64,000 bases of DNA from Alitta virens. Lineage: Eukaryota > Annelida > Polychaeta > Phyllodocida > Nereididae. The position numbers and the translations under genes are program-made. The notes under the pieces were generated by a model. That model was not told the DNA's origin, searched no databases, and was given only the letters and a program-made list of their open reading frames with translations. Positions 48,001 to 58,500 of the stretch are shown piece after piece; the stretch's first letter is position 1, and the number at the start of each line of letters is the position of its first letter. The stretch is from NCBI GenBank assembly GCA_932294295.1, contig OW028580.1:33054136-33118135 (forward strand), in the 5' to 3' direction.

Positions 48001-49349
48001 ATTATGGGGCTTATTAGAATTGCATGCCGTCACAGGGACTGATGGGATTTACAGAAATTATGTAGGACTTTACACAGAATTATTCAGGACATAAAGAACT
48101 TATGGGACTTAGCAGATTATTGGGAGTTGTGGGACACCACAGGACTTGCGAGAATTACGTAGGATTTTGTGGGACTTCTTCCGAATGTAAGGGATATGCA
48201 GAACACTACATGACTTTAGAAGGATTTACGGGAATTATGCAGAATATTGACACTTAATTAAATTCAGCATATTGTTTGACAGTCTAAAAGCTGATCATTC
48301 AAACGAACTAATTGCCTAATCAATATTGGTAATATTCGACTGGGAGTTTTCCGTGAAGTACATTTAGGCCACGCCCACTTGCGCAGTGGCAGTTCCGTGC
48401 TCCACTAGATTTCCCAGTCAAATAAAAATTCCAAATAAATAAACTTCACCTGGCATCAAATTTTTCATGCTATCAAAATGATCAGTGAAGTCCTAGGTTT
48501 TACAAGTTTACGCACTTTTTTCTTCGTGAACATGTGTGCTTCACGAAAAATTAAGATTTTTTGTTAACCTCCAGTCGAATACACTTCGTGCTTTACGAAA
48601 AAGCCCAGTCGAATACTGCCATATTAGTGATGTACCTAACAGTTAACATGTTTGTTCCAGGGTATAAAATAAGCGTGTAACGATCCCAAAATGTGCAGTG
48701 ATCAAATCGTCTCTAGTTATATTTCTCTCATACTTAACATATATATGTGAACTGGCATATTGATATTTTTGCGCAGATATTTCGTGAAATGTGCAGTGAT
48801 CACTTTTATTTTATTTTATACCCTGGTTTGTTCCAAACATTGGAATTGTACAGAAGAAAAGGATTGGTTAAAACAAAACAATTCACTGCATAGACAACTG
48901 AAGTTGTGTCTTAAGGAACAGATAATAAGTTTTAAGGTGTAATTTCTAGTCTATGAGCATTAGAATGTTGAATTGCGGTTGCCATTAGCCTTATGATCAT
49001 GTCAGTTTTACAAGAATAGATTCAGTGCTATAGTTTAACATTAATAGCAAATCTTTTGAGAGTAAGAACTACCATACGCTTTTTATATAGTTTTTTTTTA
49101 AATTTCTCTTGCGTATATGTCCCGACAGGCACCAGGCGATACATCACTGACTGGTTCAGTGATAGTGGCAAAATAAACTAGCAAAAATATACATTGCATA
49201 CATGTATCTATTATCTTGCTAGAATCATCACCCGATGAAACAGCACTGAATTCAAATTACTTATCTTAATAATATTAAAAAAAAAATACAATTAATTACC
49301 TTGACCTGAAACGGCCACGATTGTTTGAGTACAGTTCTGAGATTCTCAT
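30438..49349 (-). CDS. GT49 glycosyltransferase, B4GAT1/LARGE-C-domain-like
   Basis: Probable Golgi beta-1,4-glucuronyltransferase acting on O-mannosyl glycans such as those of dystroglycan (family inference). Nine minus-strand exons: 49349-49300, 41217-41156, 36656-36157, 35212-35063, 33011-32896, 32425-32365, 31806-31676, 31086-31000, 30504-30438. They total 1224 nt (407 aa plus stop), close to human B4GAT1 (about 415). Type II topology: a 16-residue cytosolic tail, then a membrane anchor SLVFTVVFMLFIRLYF, then a basic, Ser-rich stem. The catalytic part shows ILERWPGPVSAAIYL, VFYPVNYLRNLAL and the DxD motif LLDCDFLP (Asp229, Asp231). It continues with ALVIPAFQYL, GFHHATNF.YW, WQDSFEPYVVVK and HFVLHIPHPIHDY. 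There is only one catalytic domain, so it is not a full two-domain LARGE. Introns 1 and 2 (8 and 4.5 kb) are filled with transposons. Orthology to B4GAT1 versus a LARGE C-terminal relative is not settled by eye. Confidence 0.88.
34290..34910. repeat. Minisatellite of about 17-bp units
   Basis: Some 30 imperfect copies of a unit like GACCACCTCACAATTAA, with runs of exact units and interspersed variants. It lies in an intron of the GT49 gene between the exons at 35063 and 33011. It has no coding frame. Confidence 0.85.
35440..35770. repeat. About 130-bp imperfect repeats
   Basis: Three related segments: GCAAACCAAATCTGG with GATCTAATCACCCAAACA (about 35457), a diverged copy near 35582, and GCAAAACAAAATGGG with GATCTGATCACTCAAACA (about 35718). 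Each is followed by an ATTTTACCCC-like piece. Intronic in the GT49 gene. Confidence 0.5.
36772..36935 (+). mobile_element. tRNA-derived SINE in GT49 intron 2
   Basis: It starts with a tRNA-like head: an A-box-like CTAGCGGTTAAGGTTG and a B-box-like GAGGTTCGAGCAG about 35 bp later. A body with AAATGGGTACTTAGCTATAG and GTAATGGCCACCT follows. It directly abuts the left arm of the large inverted repeat. Confidence 0.55.
36935..40565. repeat. Large inverted repeat, arms about 1.3 kb
   Basis: The left arm (36935-38216) and right arm (39182-40565) are reverse complements with scattered substitutions. For example GATATTTGCCATCAGTCAGT at about 37000 pairs with ACTGACTGATGGCAAATATC at about 40354. ATGCTGCCATGACG at about 38187 pairs with CGTCATGGCAGCAT at about 39200. 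The right arm has about 140 extra bp near 40400-40540. The 960-bp spacer holds a CT microsatellite. It lies wholly within intron 2 of the GT49 gene, so its pre-mRNA could form a very long hairpin. There is no ORF or transposase in the arms. Confidence 0.9.
38868..39030. repeat. CT/GA microsatellite
   Basis: Starts as interrupted CTCTGT units and becomes a pure CT run of about 80 bp (38930-39010). It follows AATAAACTCTGT, as if it grew from a retroposon 3' end. It lies in the loop of the large inverted repeat. Any frame seen across it is repeat-driven, not a gene. Confidence 0.95.
41480..46262. mobile_element. Element bounded by about 270-bp inverted repeats, decayed
   Basis: The left arm (41480-41752) and right arm (45994-46262) are diverged reverse complements. 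ATTAAAATGCACTGCTGCTA at about 41604 pairs with AGTGCATTTTAATGT near 46131. ATTACTCATTTTGCTTTTCA at about 41496 pairs with TGAAAAGCAAAATGAGTAAC near 46234. The 4.2-kb interior has a nested MITE (43114-44449) and short open stretches I do not recognise: about 42606-42785, 44482-44691 and 45527-45829, all plus strand. No target duplication or transposase signature is visible. It lies in intron 1 of the GT49 gene. Confidence 0.55.
43114..44449. mobile_element. 1.34-kb MITE-like element with TTAA ends
   Basis: Left TTAAAGGGGTACTAAC, right GTTCCCCTTTAA (inverse with one mismatch over about 15 bp), with TTAA at both outer edges. A subterminal GGCCGCCATT at 43261 recurs inverted as AATGGCGGCC at about 44285. 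Non-coding and nested in the 41480-46262 element. The TTAA ends suggest a piggyBac-type target, by inference. Confidence 0.5.
46400..47740 (-). mobile_element. 5'-truncated, degenerate non-LTR retrotransposon (reverse transcriptase part)
   Basis: Minus-strand translation gives RT blocks in order. NQFAYKSKHGTDQCI and LDASKAFDRINRDKLFDKL (47739-47335) come first, then a region with a stop and RQGGILWPYLFNVYFDDL. The catalytic MMYADDLVV follows (about 47137-47163). The C-terminal part (47106-46477) has SVSMIFRPKG and VSSTKYLGHYL. The element ends in AATAAAG and a short TAATAATAA tail (about 46400), as LINE insertions do. There are several frame breaks and no endonuclease domain. It is inserted in intron 1 of the GT49 gene in the same orientation as the gene. 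Confidence 0.88.
47860..48250. repeat. Degenerate purine-rich repeat
   Basis: Irregular recurrence of GGACTT, GGAATTAT, TAGGA and ATGGGA words roughly every 10-30 bases on the plus strand, probably a decayed minisatellite. No coding frame. Confidence 0.5.
48333..48615. mobile_element. About 283-bp MITE with TATTCGACTGGG ends
   Basis: Left TATTCGACTGGG followed by TTTTCCGTGAAGTACA. The right end is inverted, GCTTTACGAAAAA then CCCAGTCGAATA. The CAGTCGAATA end motif also occurs once internally (about 48574), so the right end may be duplicated. It lies in intron 1 of the GT49 gene. Confidence 0.55.
48648..48835. repeat. Short inverted repeat
   Basis: TGTTTGTTCCAGGGTATAAA at 48648 is mirrored by TTTATACCCTGGTTTGTTCC near 48816. 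Inside it GAAATGTGCAGTGATCA-like words occur twice. Small foldback element or hairpin. Function not known. Confidence 0.45.
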
Positions 49350-49577
49350 TCTATAAAGTCCTTTTTCTGCTATGAAAACATATCACATTGCAAATGGCAC
49401 TTTCTGCAGCTTGACATCAAATCATGATTGTGCCTAGCGTGATGAAAGTGACTATGACGACAACAAACAGATCAATAATTTGCAAAAGGTTGTGGTGGCG
49501 CCACTTGTATTGCTGTACTCGTGGCGCCCTCTGCAGTGAGATGACAACATGTGCGCCACCTTGTGTTAAAGTGGAAA
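49350..49577. promoter_or_regulatory. Bidirectional promoter between the GT49 gene and MMS19
   Basis: Only 228 bp lie between the two divergent ATGs. It contains GGTGGCGCCAC (49494-49504), GTGGCGCC (49521-49528) and GCGCCACCTT (49553-49562). The last is 16 bp from the MMS19 ATG and matches in reverse the AGGTGGCGC of the GALC/BBIP1 promoter. No TATA box. Confidence 0.65.
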
Positions 49578-52500
49578 ATGACTCACCTGGATGGAGGAGA
49601 TCTTGTGAAGCTGGTAGAAAACTACGTGTCTGGCAGTGATGTGGCCGTGCCAAATGTTCTCAGTGATGGTATGCAACCATGAACCTTCAATCTGTCCCTG
49701 GCAAACTGTGAACTGATTGGAACTTTCTTAATTAATGAATAATTTACCCTTCATCTTGGGGGACCTTCTGCACGTGACCCCCATCATTGCATATGATTCA
49801 GAAACAACAATATTGGGGTAGCTGGATTGTGGTTCTTGTGTTTTATGGAACAATAAACCTTACTTTAGAGTAATGTATGACTTGTAAAAGTCAAAGCAAA
49901 TTTGAAGACTACACAAAAACGGATGTAGGCTATTGTAGCACTTAAGAAAACTTGCGGGCCGAAAAAAGGTAGTTGCAACGACTTCGAGCTGTTCAGCGGG
50001 CACTAAGAAAACTAAGCAGTCAATAAAGGGTGGTTGCAATGCCTTCACACTGTTAAATCTATTCCGTGCTTCGATTTTAATTGTTTACAAGTCATGCAAA
50101 AAAAGAAAATTTTTGAACATAGTAATTTTGACTGCAGTGCAGTAGACACCTCTTTGAAGCCGTCAAATGAATCCAGTAATTTATTAATTATGCTGATTAA
50201 TTTGGACCTGTGCCTAATTAATGCAAATGTATTATAATATATAAATATATTTTACACATAATATGTTTGATATATTTATTAATAATTTGTGCTTTTGTAT
50301 TTCATATAGGCATAATAAAGAAGGAAATAAAACTTCTGAATGTTGTGGAAAGTCTGGGATCCAGTTTGACAAACTCAGAAAAACATGTCAGGTCACGAGG
50401 AGTGCACCTGCTTTCAGAGACATTGCAGAGGCTACCTAGAAATTTGCTTTCATCGCAAGAAGGTGAAATTGATGTTGATCAGGGTTCCTGCGGGTTTTTA
50501 CAAAGTCTGATAAAATCTTGCTTTATTTTTGTAAAAAGTAAGGCCCGTATTAAGTCTTAAATTTGTCCACTTAGTCTTACATTGTCTTATTTTGATGCAA
50601 ATGTACTTTGATATCATCATCCACATTGTAAAATTTTGACGATTACTTAAATATAAATGAATAGAAATTAAGAACTTTAAATACGCAGGAACTGCGTTTA
50701 TTTTATAGTTTCATAGCCAGTATCCTGATTTTTATTTGATGATGAAATTAAAAATATTGGTGTAAATTACTATATTAGTGGTCTTATTTTGCATGTGCGT
50801 ATGGTATTATAATGTCTTACAAAGGTCTTCTTATGAAGATAATTCTGCAGGAACCCTGGGTTGATGACTGTAAATCCACCTTGTAAAACTGAATCATATT
50901 TTGGAGTGATGATAAAAAAATTGTCTCCACTAGGAATAGTTTTAAGTATTTACAATATAGCACAATTGGACCACATCTGCAACAATGTCCAATATTAGAC
51001 GAGATTACTTTGAAAGAATACTGAAAATTTTAAATTCTCCATAAAATTGATTTGCCCAAACGCAGCTCTTGAAAAAGAATTCTATTCAAAAACTGTTTGT
51101 AATTGTAATTAAGTCTGGTTATTGTTTACAAAGGTTCGGTACATATGTTTGTCTAAATTTTTCGCAATAATTAAAGGTTTTGTCTTTTTTCAGTTGAGGT
51201 CTTAGTGGCATTTTATTGTGATCGTGTGAAGGATCACCATTCTATGTTGCCTGCTGTTTTGCAGGGAATGTTTATTTTGGTAAGTCCTTATAAAAATCGT
51301 TGATTGATATACCGGGGTGGTTCCCAGCCGTTTTTTGGAAATCAGGATAAACTCAAGGGGGGAAAATTAATTTCATTTTGAAAACCCATAAACACATGAT
51401 ATTTATGTATGTCTTAATGTTGATGGGCTGTCCACAGGCCCAAATTACTGTTTGCAGACTTCGGCACTCGATCTATTGTAATAACCTGATATATATAGTA
51501 CAGGCCATGGCGAAAATTTGTCAGCTGAAGTTGTGTGATCGGTAATTTATGCCTGTGGACTGTCAAATTGTAGGGACATCGAACATGTATACAACCCTCC
51601 TCCAGCCGCCTTTGTTGCACATCTTATGTGCTCTAGTTTGGATGAGCCATACTGCTAAACCAGTGAATTTTCTGGTTTCCTAAAAAAAACTCAGGAAAAT
51701 TAGGAGGCTGAAGTTTTCATGAAATTCTTGAAACCCAGCATATTGTGTTGTGTTGAACTGTTTCATTCGAGTCATTTTCTTGTGGATTTTGTATTTAATT
51801 GGATACGTTGATCCTGCAGAGTTTGATGGGTGCCTTGAGTGACAACGGTGCGCTTTCTTTGGTCCGTGCCATTTTTACTGAAGTTCATGTCCAGTCGCAA
51901 GGTCAAGCGGACAGACGGAGAGTTTTTTCCATTCTTCTGCACTTGTTAAACACCAGACTAAAAGGTATGTATTAGATTAAAGTCATGTAAATTACATATT
52001 CCCTTTCTTGAAACATTATGAAAGACTGCAATGTAGATGTGAATCTTCAGTTTACTTTAATTATTATCATTCACATTTTCTTTTTGCCACGTGTTTATGT
52101 TTAAAAATTGTGAGTGACTTGTCAGCCCATGTGAGCTAGTTGTACCCTGATTTACTAATGTGTCTACTAACTGAATATTTGTTTATATAACCTGTATGTA
52201 CAAAAGTCACCATAATAAAGATTAACATCAACTTTAATGTAAATATGCATCTAGTTTATTTGGATGCATATATGTTATCAGTTACATCATTTGAAGGAAA
52301 TGCAAGGAGTGATACGATTACTGTTAAAACACTTTGACGCTGGCGACTGTTAAGACCCCTCACCAATAAGTCCATTAAATTAAAGGACTGAGTTAGCCAC
52401 CTCAACATTGGGCTTCCAACCGCTGGGTCCTGGGTTCGATTCCCGGTCGAGCCTAAGTTGGATGGCTGTTTCCTCCTTTGTCTCATTGCCATGGTCTCTG

Positions 52501-55500
52501 CCTGTCCTAATTAGCCCAACTGGTGCAGAAATACAGGACGTAAAGCCCTAATCACACACACACAGCCACCTCAACATTGAGAACAACTAATTATTATGTA
52601 AACTGCTAATGTCTTAATACTTCTAATATGTTGTACAATATTTTAAACGCCATGGTCTCCTCAACTTCCTGTTTCTTTAATGTTGTTTTGTTGTCATTGT
52701 AAGTTGTATTATTTTGTTAAAAATTTCATTTCAGCGCTCCAAGATATGGAAGCGGCAGGCGGAAGTTTTGTTCATGGTTTCATTCAAGCAATGGATGCTG
52801 AAAAAGACCCACGCAATTTAATCTTGTGTTTCCAAGGTCACCGAATTGTGGCTTCAAACTTTCCAATTAGTGAGTCTGTTTCTTGAAAATTGACATTTAT
52901 GATGAGATTAATTGAAACAAACAGTTTGTTTCATGAAAGACTTGAAATTTGATGTTGGTTACTCTGTGTGTGATATAGACACAGTTGCATCACAGTATTG
53001 ATAAAGGGAGACTTAAGAGCCAATAGAAACTCTTTGTTTGATGATGTAATCATATAATCAGGCCATTGAGTGAATTGATGACATCACAAATGTTGTAAGG
53101 ACTGGCATACAGCTCCCTTGGGCACCTTGTAGAAGTTGTTAGGCTGTAACTCCCGAGTTACGGCCTTGCACCCTTCATGAGCAACATCCCAGCTGGATGT
53201 CGTTCAGATGAGGCATTAAATTGGCGGTCCCTTGTACTTAGTGTCTATGTTGAGGCAAGTAAAAGACCCCCACCTATGGGGTAAATGTGTAACATAGGTG
53301 GACTCCTCTTCTCTCTCACCTTATCAACAAACCCTCGATAGCGGCAAGAATTTGTCTTAGAGGGCTGTACTTTCCCCATCCATTAAATATATTTTTAATT
53401 GACAGCTTCATGTCATTGTTATGTCGGTTTAATAATTAACTTTTTATTTGCTCTTTGACAGGTATTTTTGCGGAGGATATGTTTGAAGTTGTAGCATGTT
53501 ATTTTCCCATTGATTTCACTCCTGTAAGTGTTGAATGTATTGCCATTTTGTCATATTTTTCATTGTTATATTGCATGATGTTGTTACAAATATATTCTGC
53601 AATTGCATTGTCCTTTTACAGCCTCCTAATGACCCCCATGGCATCGCCAAGGAAGACCTAATTATGGGTATCCGAAGATGTCTCGGTGCGAGTCCGCTTT
53701 TTGGAGAGCACGCGTTACCCCTTCTGCTGGAGAAATTTACATCTAGTGTTGCAAGTGCCAAGCTGGATGCATTGCAGACTTTGGTGAGTGTTTCAAAAGT
53801 GTTTCTAAAATATCCACTAGGTGGTGTGTGTGCATTAACTGCCCCCTGTTGTAGATTGAATAAATCTTTTAAATTTATATCTGCAAAAAATGTAATGGAC
53901 TACTCTGTTATGAAATTTGCAAATCATATATCTATATATATATTTATATTTAAAAAGGACACAAATTCTTCTCTTTATATTCGATAAATGCATTACAATT
54001 ACAGGCGGTATGTGCTGAAGTCTATGACGCCAAGGTGTTAGCGGAATACATGGAGTCTTTCTTTTACAACATCAGAACGGAATTTATGTCTGCTGAGGAA
54101 CCAATGGAAAGTGTTTGTTTAAATGCCATCACGTCATTGAGCAAAGGGATGTCCAGAAATGTAGGTCGTTTAATATTTGATGTCTCGAACATGTCAGGCT
54201 CCTGATTTGAACATATAGACCCTAAGAGTGATCGTGAGCAAAATAACGTACTTATCAGTTTAGTTTCTTTGATAAATGGTATTTAAAAATATCGTCTCGT
54301 AAATGTCCATCTAAGAAAATTGTTTTGTTTTCCAGGTGGAAGATGAACACGTTCTTTATAATTTTCTGGATGCTGCTTACAAAGGTGCCTTTTTGATTGT
54401 CCTCATATCTTGTATCAGGGAAGATAAATATAAGTTCAGTTAACTGTCGTAACTTTTCAGTGTATTTATCAGTTCTCTGATATTTGTAGGCTGCGAACGC
54501 CACCTTGTTGCGCCAGAACTCCAACTTATGTACCCCAACGGCCAAATTTTGCAAGCAGCCGCTTTAGGCTCGTCCAGGGCAGCTGCGAAAGTCATAGCTG
54601 AGGTGTTGCCGCTGTTGATGAAACAGTTTCAGGACCAAACACAGGTAGTAGGAAGAACTTTAATGGACGATTTGTACGAATTTCTGCCACAAATTTTATT
54701 GGTTATTAATAATTATTGCATTATTTCTGATCATTTTGTCTATTCAGAAACAACACAAAACAAAACTAGTCGACCTTATGCTCCTCTTCTTGAGTTTGGG
54801 TGAAAAGTTTGAATCTTTGAATGAGCCGGGTAAGTCCTAGAAATACCAAGATACACAGCACGCTGTATAAACACAAGGGTTGGTAGCCTCGTAACCGGTG
54901 GGGAACGAGTAACTTGCCTGGTTTTTCAGAATGTAAACAAACACGCAAAATTGCGATTATAAAGTATAGAAAGCATATCTTTACAGAAACAGTGTTGCAT
55001 CAGTTGACATCCTGTATTGGAAATACCTGTGCATCGAATCAGTGATGGTAAGCACAGTTAAATTGCTTTAAATTGCATCACAGTCATGGTTATTTAGGAC
55101 ATTTGACATTGACACGCTACTGTGAAGTGATTTTAACTTATCTAAAGTTAAATATCTTCATTGAACCAATGCAGTTACCTTGCTGCTGTAGTCTGGCATA
55201 GTATGCAAAAAAAGTTTACAGTACGAATGTTACCTACTGCTCATAATCAGCCAATTGGGTTTTGGTTTACATTTGTGATTCCTGCCAGATTATGAGGTAA
55301 ACCAGACTAATTCTGCGTTTCTCTACCTTAGAGACGTGTTTTTACAGGGTGCACAGGTGGGTACAGGTATCTATTGATAGTTTGACTGATTATTTGGGAA
55401 TTTAAACAAACTGAGGGCACTACATCTGAAGCAGATAAAGCACAGTGGGATGATGTCATTATTCATTGTCACAAAAATGACGTCACTAAAGAAATGATGT

Positions 55501-58500
55501 CATTAACAATCATCTGCTCGGGGGTCATTGATCTTTGGTGCAGATCTCGGTCTCCGTTGACTGAACAGCTTACAAAATGTTTTATGATTGGTTGATTGAC
55601 GTGCTGACTGACTGACTGATTGACTGACTGACTGACTATCTGACTGTCGCGCTGACTGACTGACTGACTATTATACGGACTAGTCTACCAACTACCTGAT
55701 AAGTTTCAAAGTGACCTACTCTAATTAAAAACTTAGTTGATTGACTGAATAACTCTTTACAAATTTCACTGTTTATTTGATTGACTCCTTTTCTGATTGT
55801 TTAATTGATTGATTGGTTGATTGTCAAGTTAATTTGTCTCTAAATTTTCAGATGGAGGATTATATCTTCATAGGGACAATCTGTATTCTCTCTTTACATC
55901 ATTATTGAATCAGGAACAAAGTCAGCTCCGCAGTCTAGGAACACAAGGTCTTCACATAATGGTTTGTTTGGGAGAATTGTTGACTCGCAATCAGAAGGAA
56001 GAAGTCGTCAAGAGGTTGGTCCAGATTTTACTGGCAGACAAAGATAAATCAGTAAGGTGGGTGAAATTCTTATTTTTAAGTTGGTGGTACCACAGTTAGT
56101 TAGATATTTAATGTATGTACATTTACTTATTGCTATGCATTAAGTATATGAAACGATGATGTCGTAACAAGTGTATGCACTTACAAGGTGTCTGCCACAG
56201 TACGTAATAAAATTGATTGATTGATTGATATAATCTGTTATGATATGTTTGCAGAGAATCAGCAATTAATGCTTCTTCTCATATCGGAAAACGTTATCCA
56301 GATCTAGTGGTCCAGCACATCTTGCCAGCCATTGCCCTGAATACCAAAGATGGACTCAAAATGGACGTTAATGAGAAGTTATCGGCCTTTGAAAAACTTG
56401 CAGTTTCTGCGGATATAATAGCAGTAATAATTCCGACTTTGCTTGATCATATCAGTCTCTCTAATACAGGTGAAAATTTTTTTGTTTTTAAGGCATGGCA
56501 AATAACGATCGGAGAGATGAAATAGCACTTTACATGATATCTCTGACAAAGTTATAACACCTGTGTAATTTAGTGCTCCATATCGTTTGATTCAATACGA
56601 TACGTATCGTGGATACAGTCAATCGATATTCGATACGTATCATCGATATGCAGTTGGAATAAAGAAATAGAATTGCAATTAACTATTGACACTTGCTTGG
56701 TTGTGGTCAAGTTCAATTCACACTTTTGATTAACACCTGCAATCATGTAGGCAACTTCCTAATTGCAATTCATCGGAGTAAAATCGTTTAAACTTGTCTA
56801 TGTTATATTATATTTTTGTATCTGATACAGAATTCTATTTTGTCAGCATGACGATTGTTCAGATTTGCTTCAATACATTGTATTCAATGTAGATATGCGC
56901 AGGCTTTTGTTACCTGAAAATGGTCCATTTATTAAATGTTTCTAATTTTTATTTCTACTTTTATTTTTTAACAGATGAATCTTTCTTTATTCATTGTTAC
57001 CCGACATGTGGTACACTACACCAAATCCTTCTTAACACTGTCTGGAAAAATAAGAATACAAATACGTCAGAGGAACAAATAATGAAGAGATGTCTGAATT
57101 TAGCGGTTGCTGGTGCTCTCGCCTGCAAGGAAGGACCTTTAGTCAAAGATGAAGTGTTGCAAGTGATGGCGAAATGTGTTAGGTTAATAGCTACAAGGAA
57201 CAGCACTTCGTAAGTAGCAACTCTTCAAATTGTGCTTTATTGATATAAGAACAGCACCTTACATTTTAAATCTTTCATCTGTCGGTCAAAAGCTTCTGCT
57301 TGTGTTTAGTGTTGTTTTACATTGAACCAATTTTAAATGAATATTGCTTAATCTGTTAATTTGAAGCTATCTTTTATCTTGAAGATGTCATCTCAATGTG
57401 TCAGCAACTGCACTCAATGACCTGCTTGTATGATTTCTCTTTAAATTATGGCTCCATCTGGTGGCTTTTTCTGTTAGTAATGAGCGGCCCCATAGTTTTT
57501 TTTTCTTCAAACATATACATTATGGATTTATAGCCTTGCTTTGTGACAGATAGTGTTAAAACTTCTTCAACGCAATGTTTTGGCTATTATCTCGCCAGCT
57601 CTCGGTGTCCACGTGATCACAAATAAAGCGATGCAAGATGGCGACATAAAATTGTAATTGATTTTATTAGAATAAATAGTGAAAATGAATAGATAATGCA
57701 TACAATTTTTGCTTCTGCTTCATATTCCTATTCTCCAGAAGTGCGCTAGTTGATGTAGCAGAAAAAGTCTTCCTAAGAAGAGATCTGTCGCCTTTAGAAC
57801 CAATCGTGATTGAATCAAATGAAATGTTTCTTCCATTAAAGGTAAATTAATTCTGTATAATAGTTATTGAGTCAAATTTAAAGATTTATAATTATTTAAA
57901 ATTTTAAAGAACTGTTATGTTATAAAAATGGAAAATGTTGACATAGAAGACTTCTACTTTGGTTTTGTTGACAGGTCCGCACAAAATGGAAACAAACTCA
58001 GCTGATTGGTCTATTTTCTGCAATTATATGTTCTATGAAGCCAGAGGTAAGTCTTGATACCTCTACACCCACTTTAATATTGAGCCATAGTTGGGGCATA
58101 ACATTGCAGTCTTCTAAAAACAAATATGTTTCAACACATTAATTTAATCCACTTTTCTTTACTGTATTTATAAGACTGTATTTATTGTCAGTGGATTAGC
58201 AGCTATTTGAAGTTAGACGATACTTGAATTTACTTAATTAAAGTTTGACCTGGTTCTGTCGATATCCTGATGGTTTCACGGAATGAGTTATTGCACTGCA
58301 GATTGAAGAGTGAAATAAAAGTATCTGGGCAATTCTAAACAAATGATTTGGGAAATATTTTTGCAGGTACAAATAAATTTCAAGGCGGAAGTGTTTGAGG
58401 ACTTGTTGGGAGTGATATCAGAAAGTGGTCACTCTTCATCGGTCAGATATTCCTGCGAATGTTGTGCAGGATTAATCAACAAACTCCAAGGTTAGTACGG

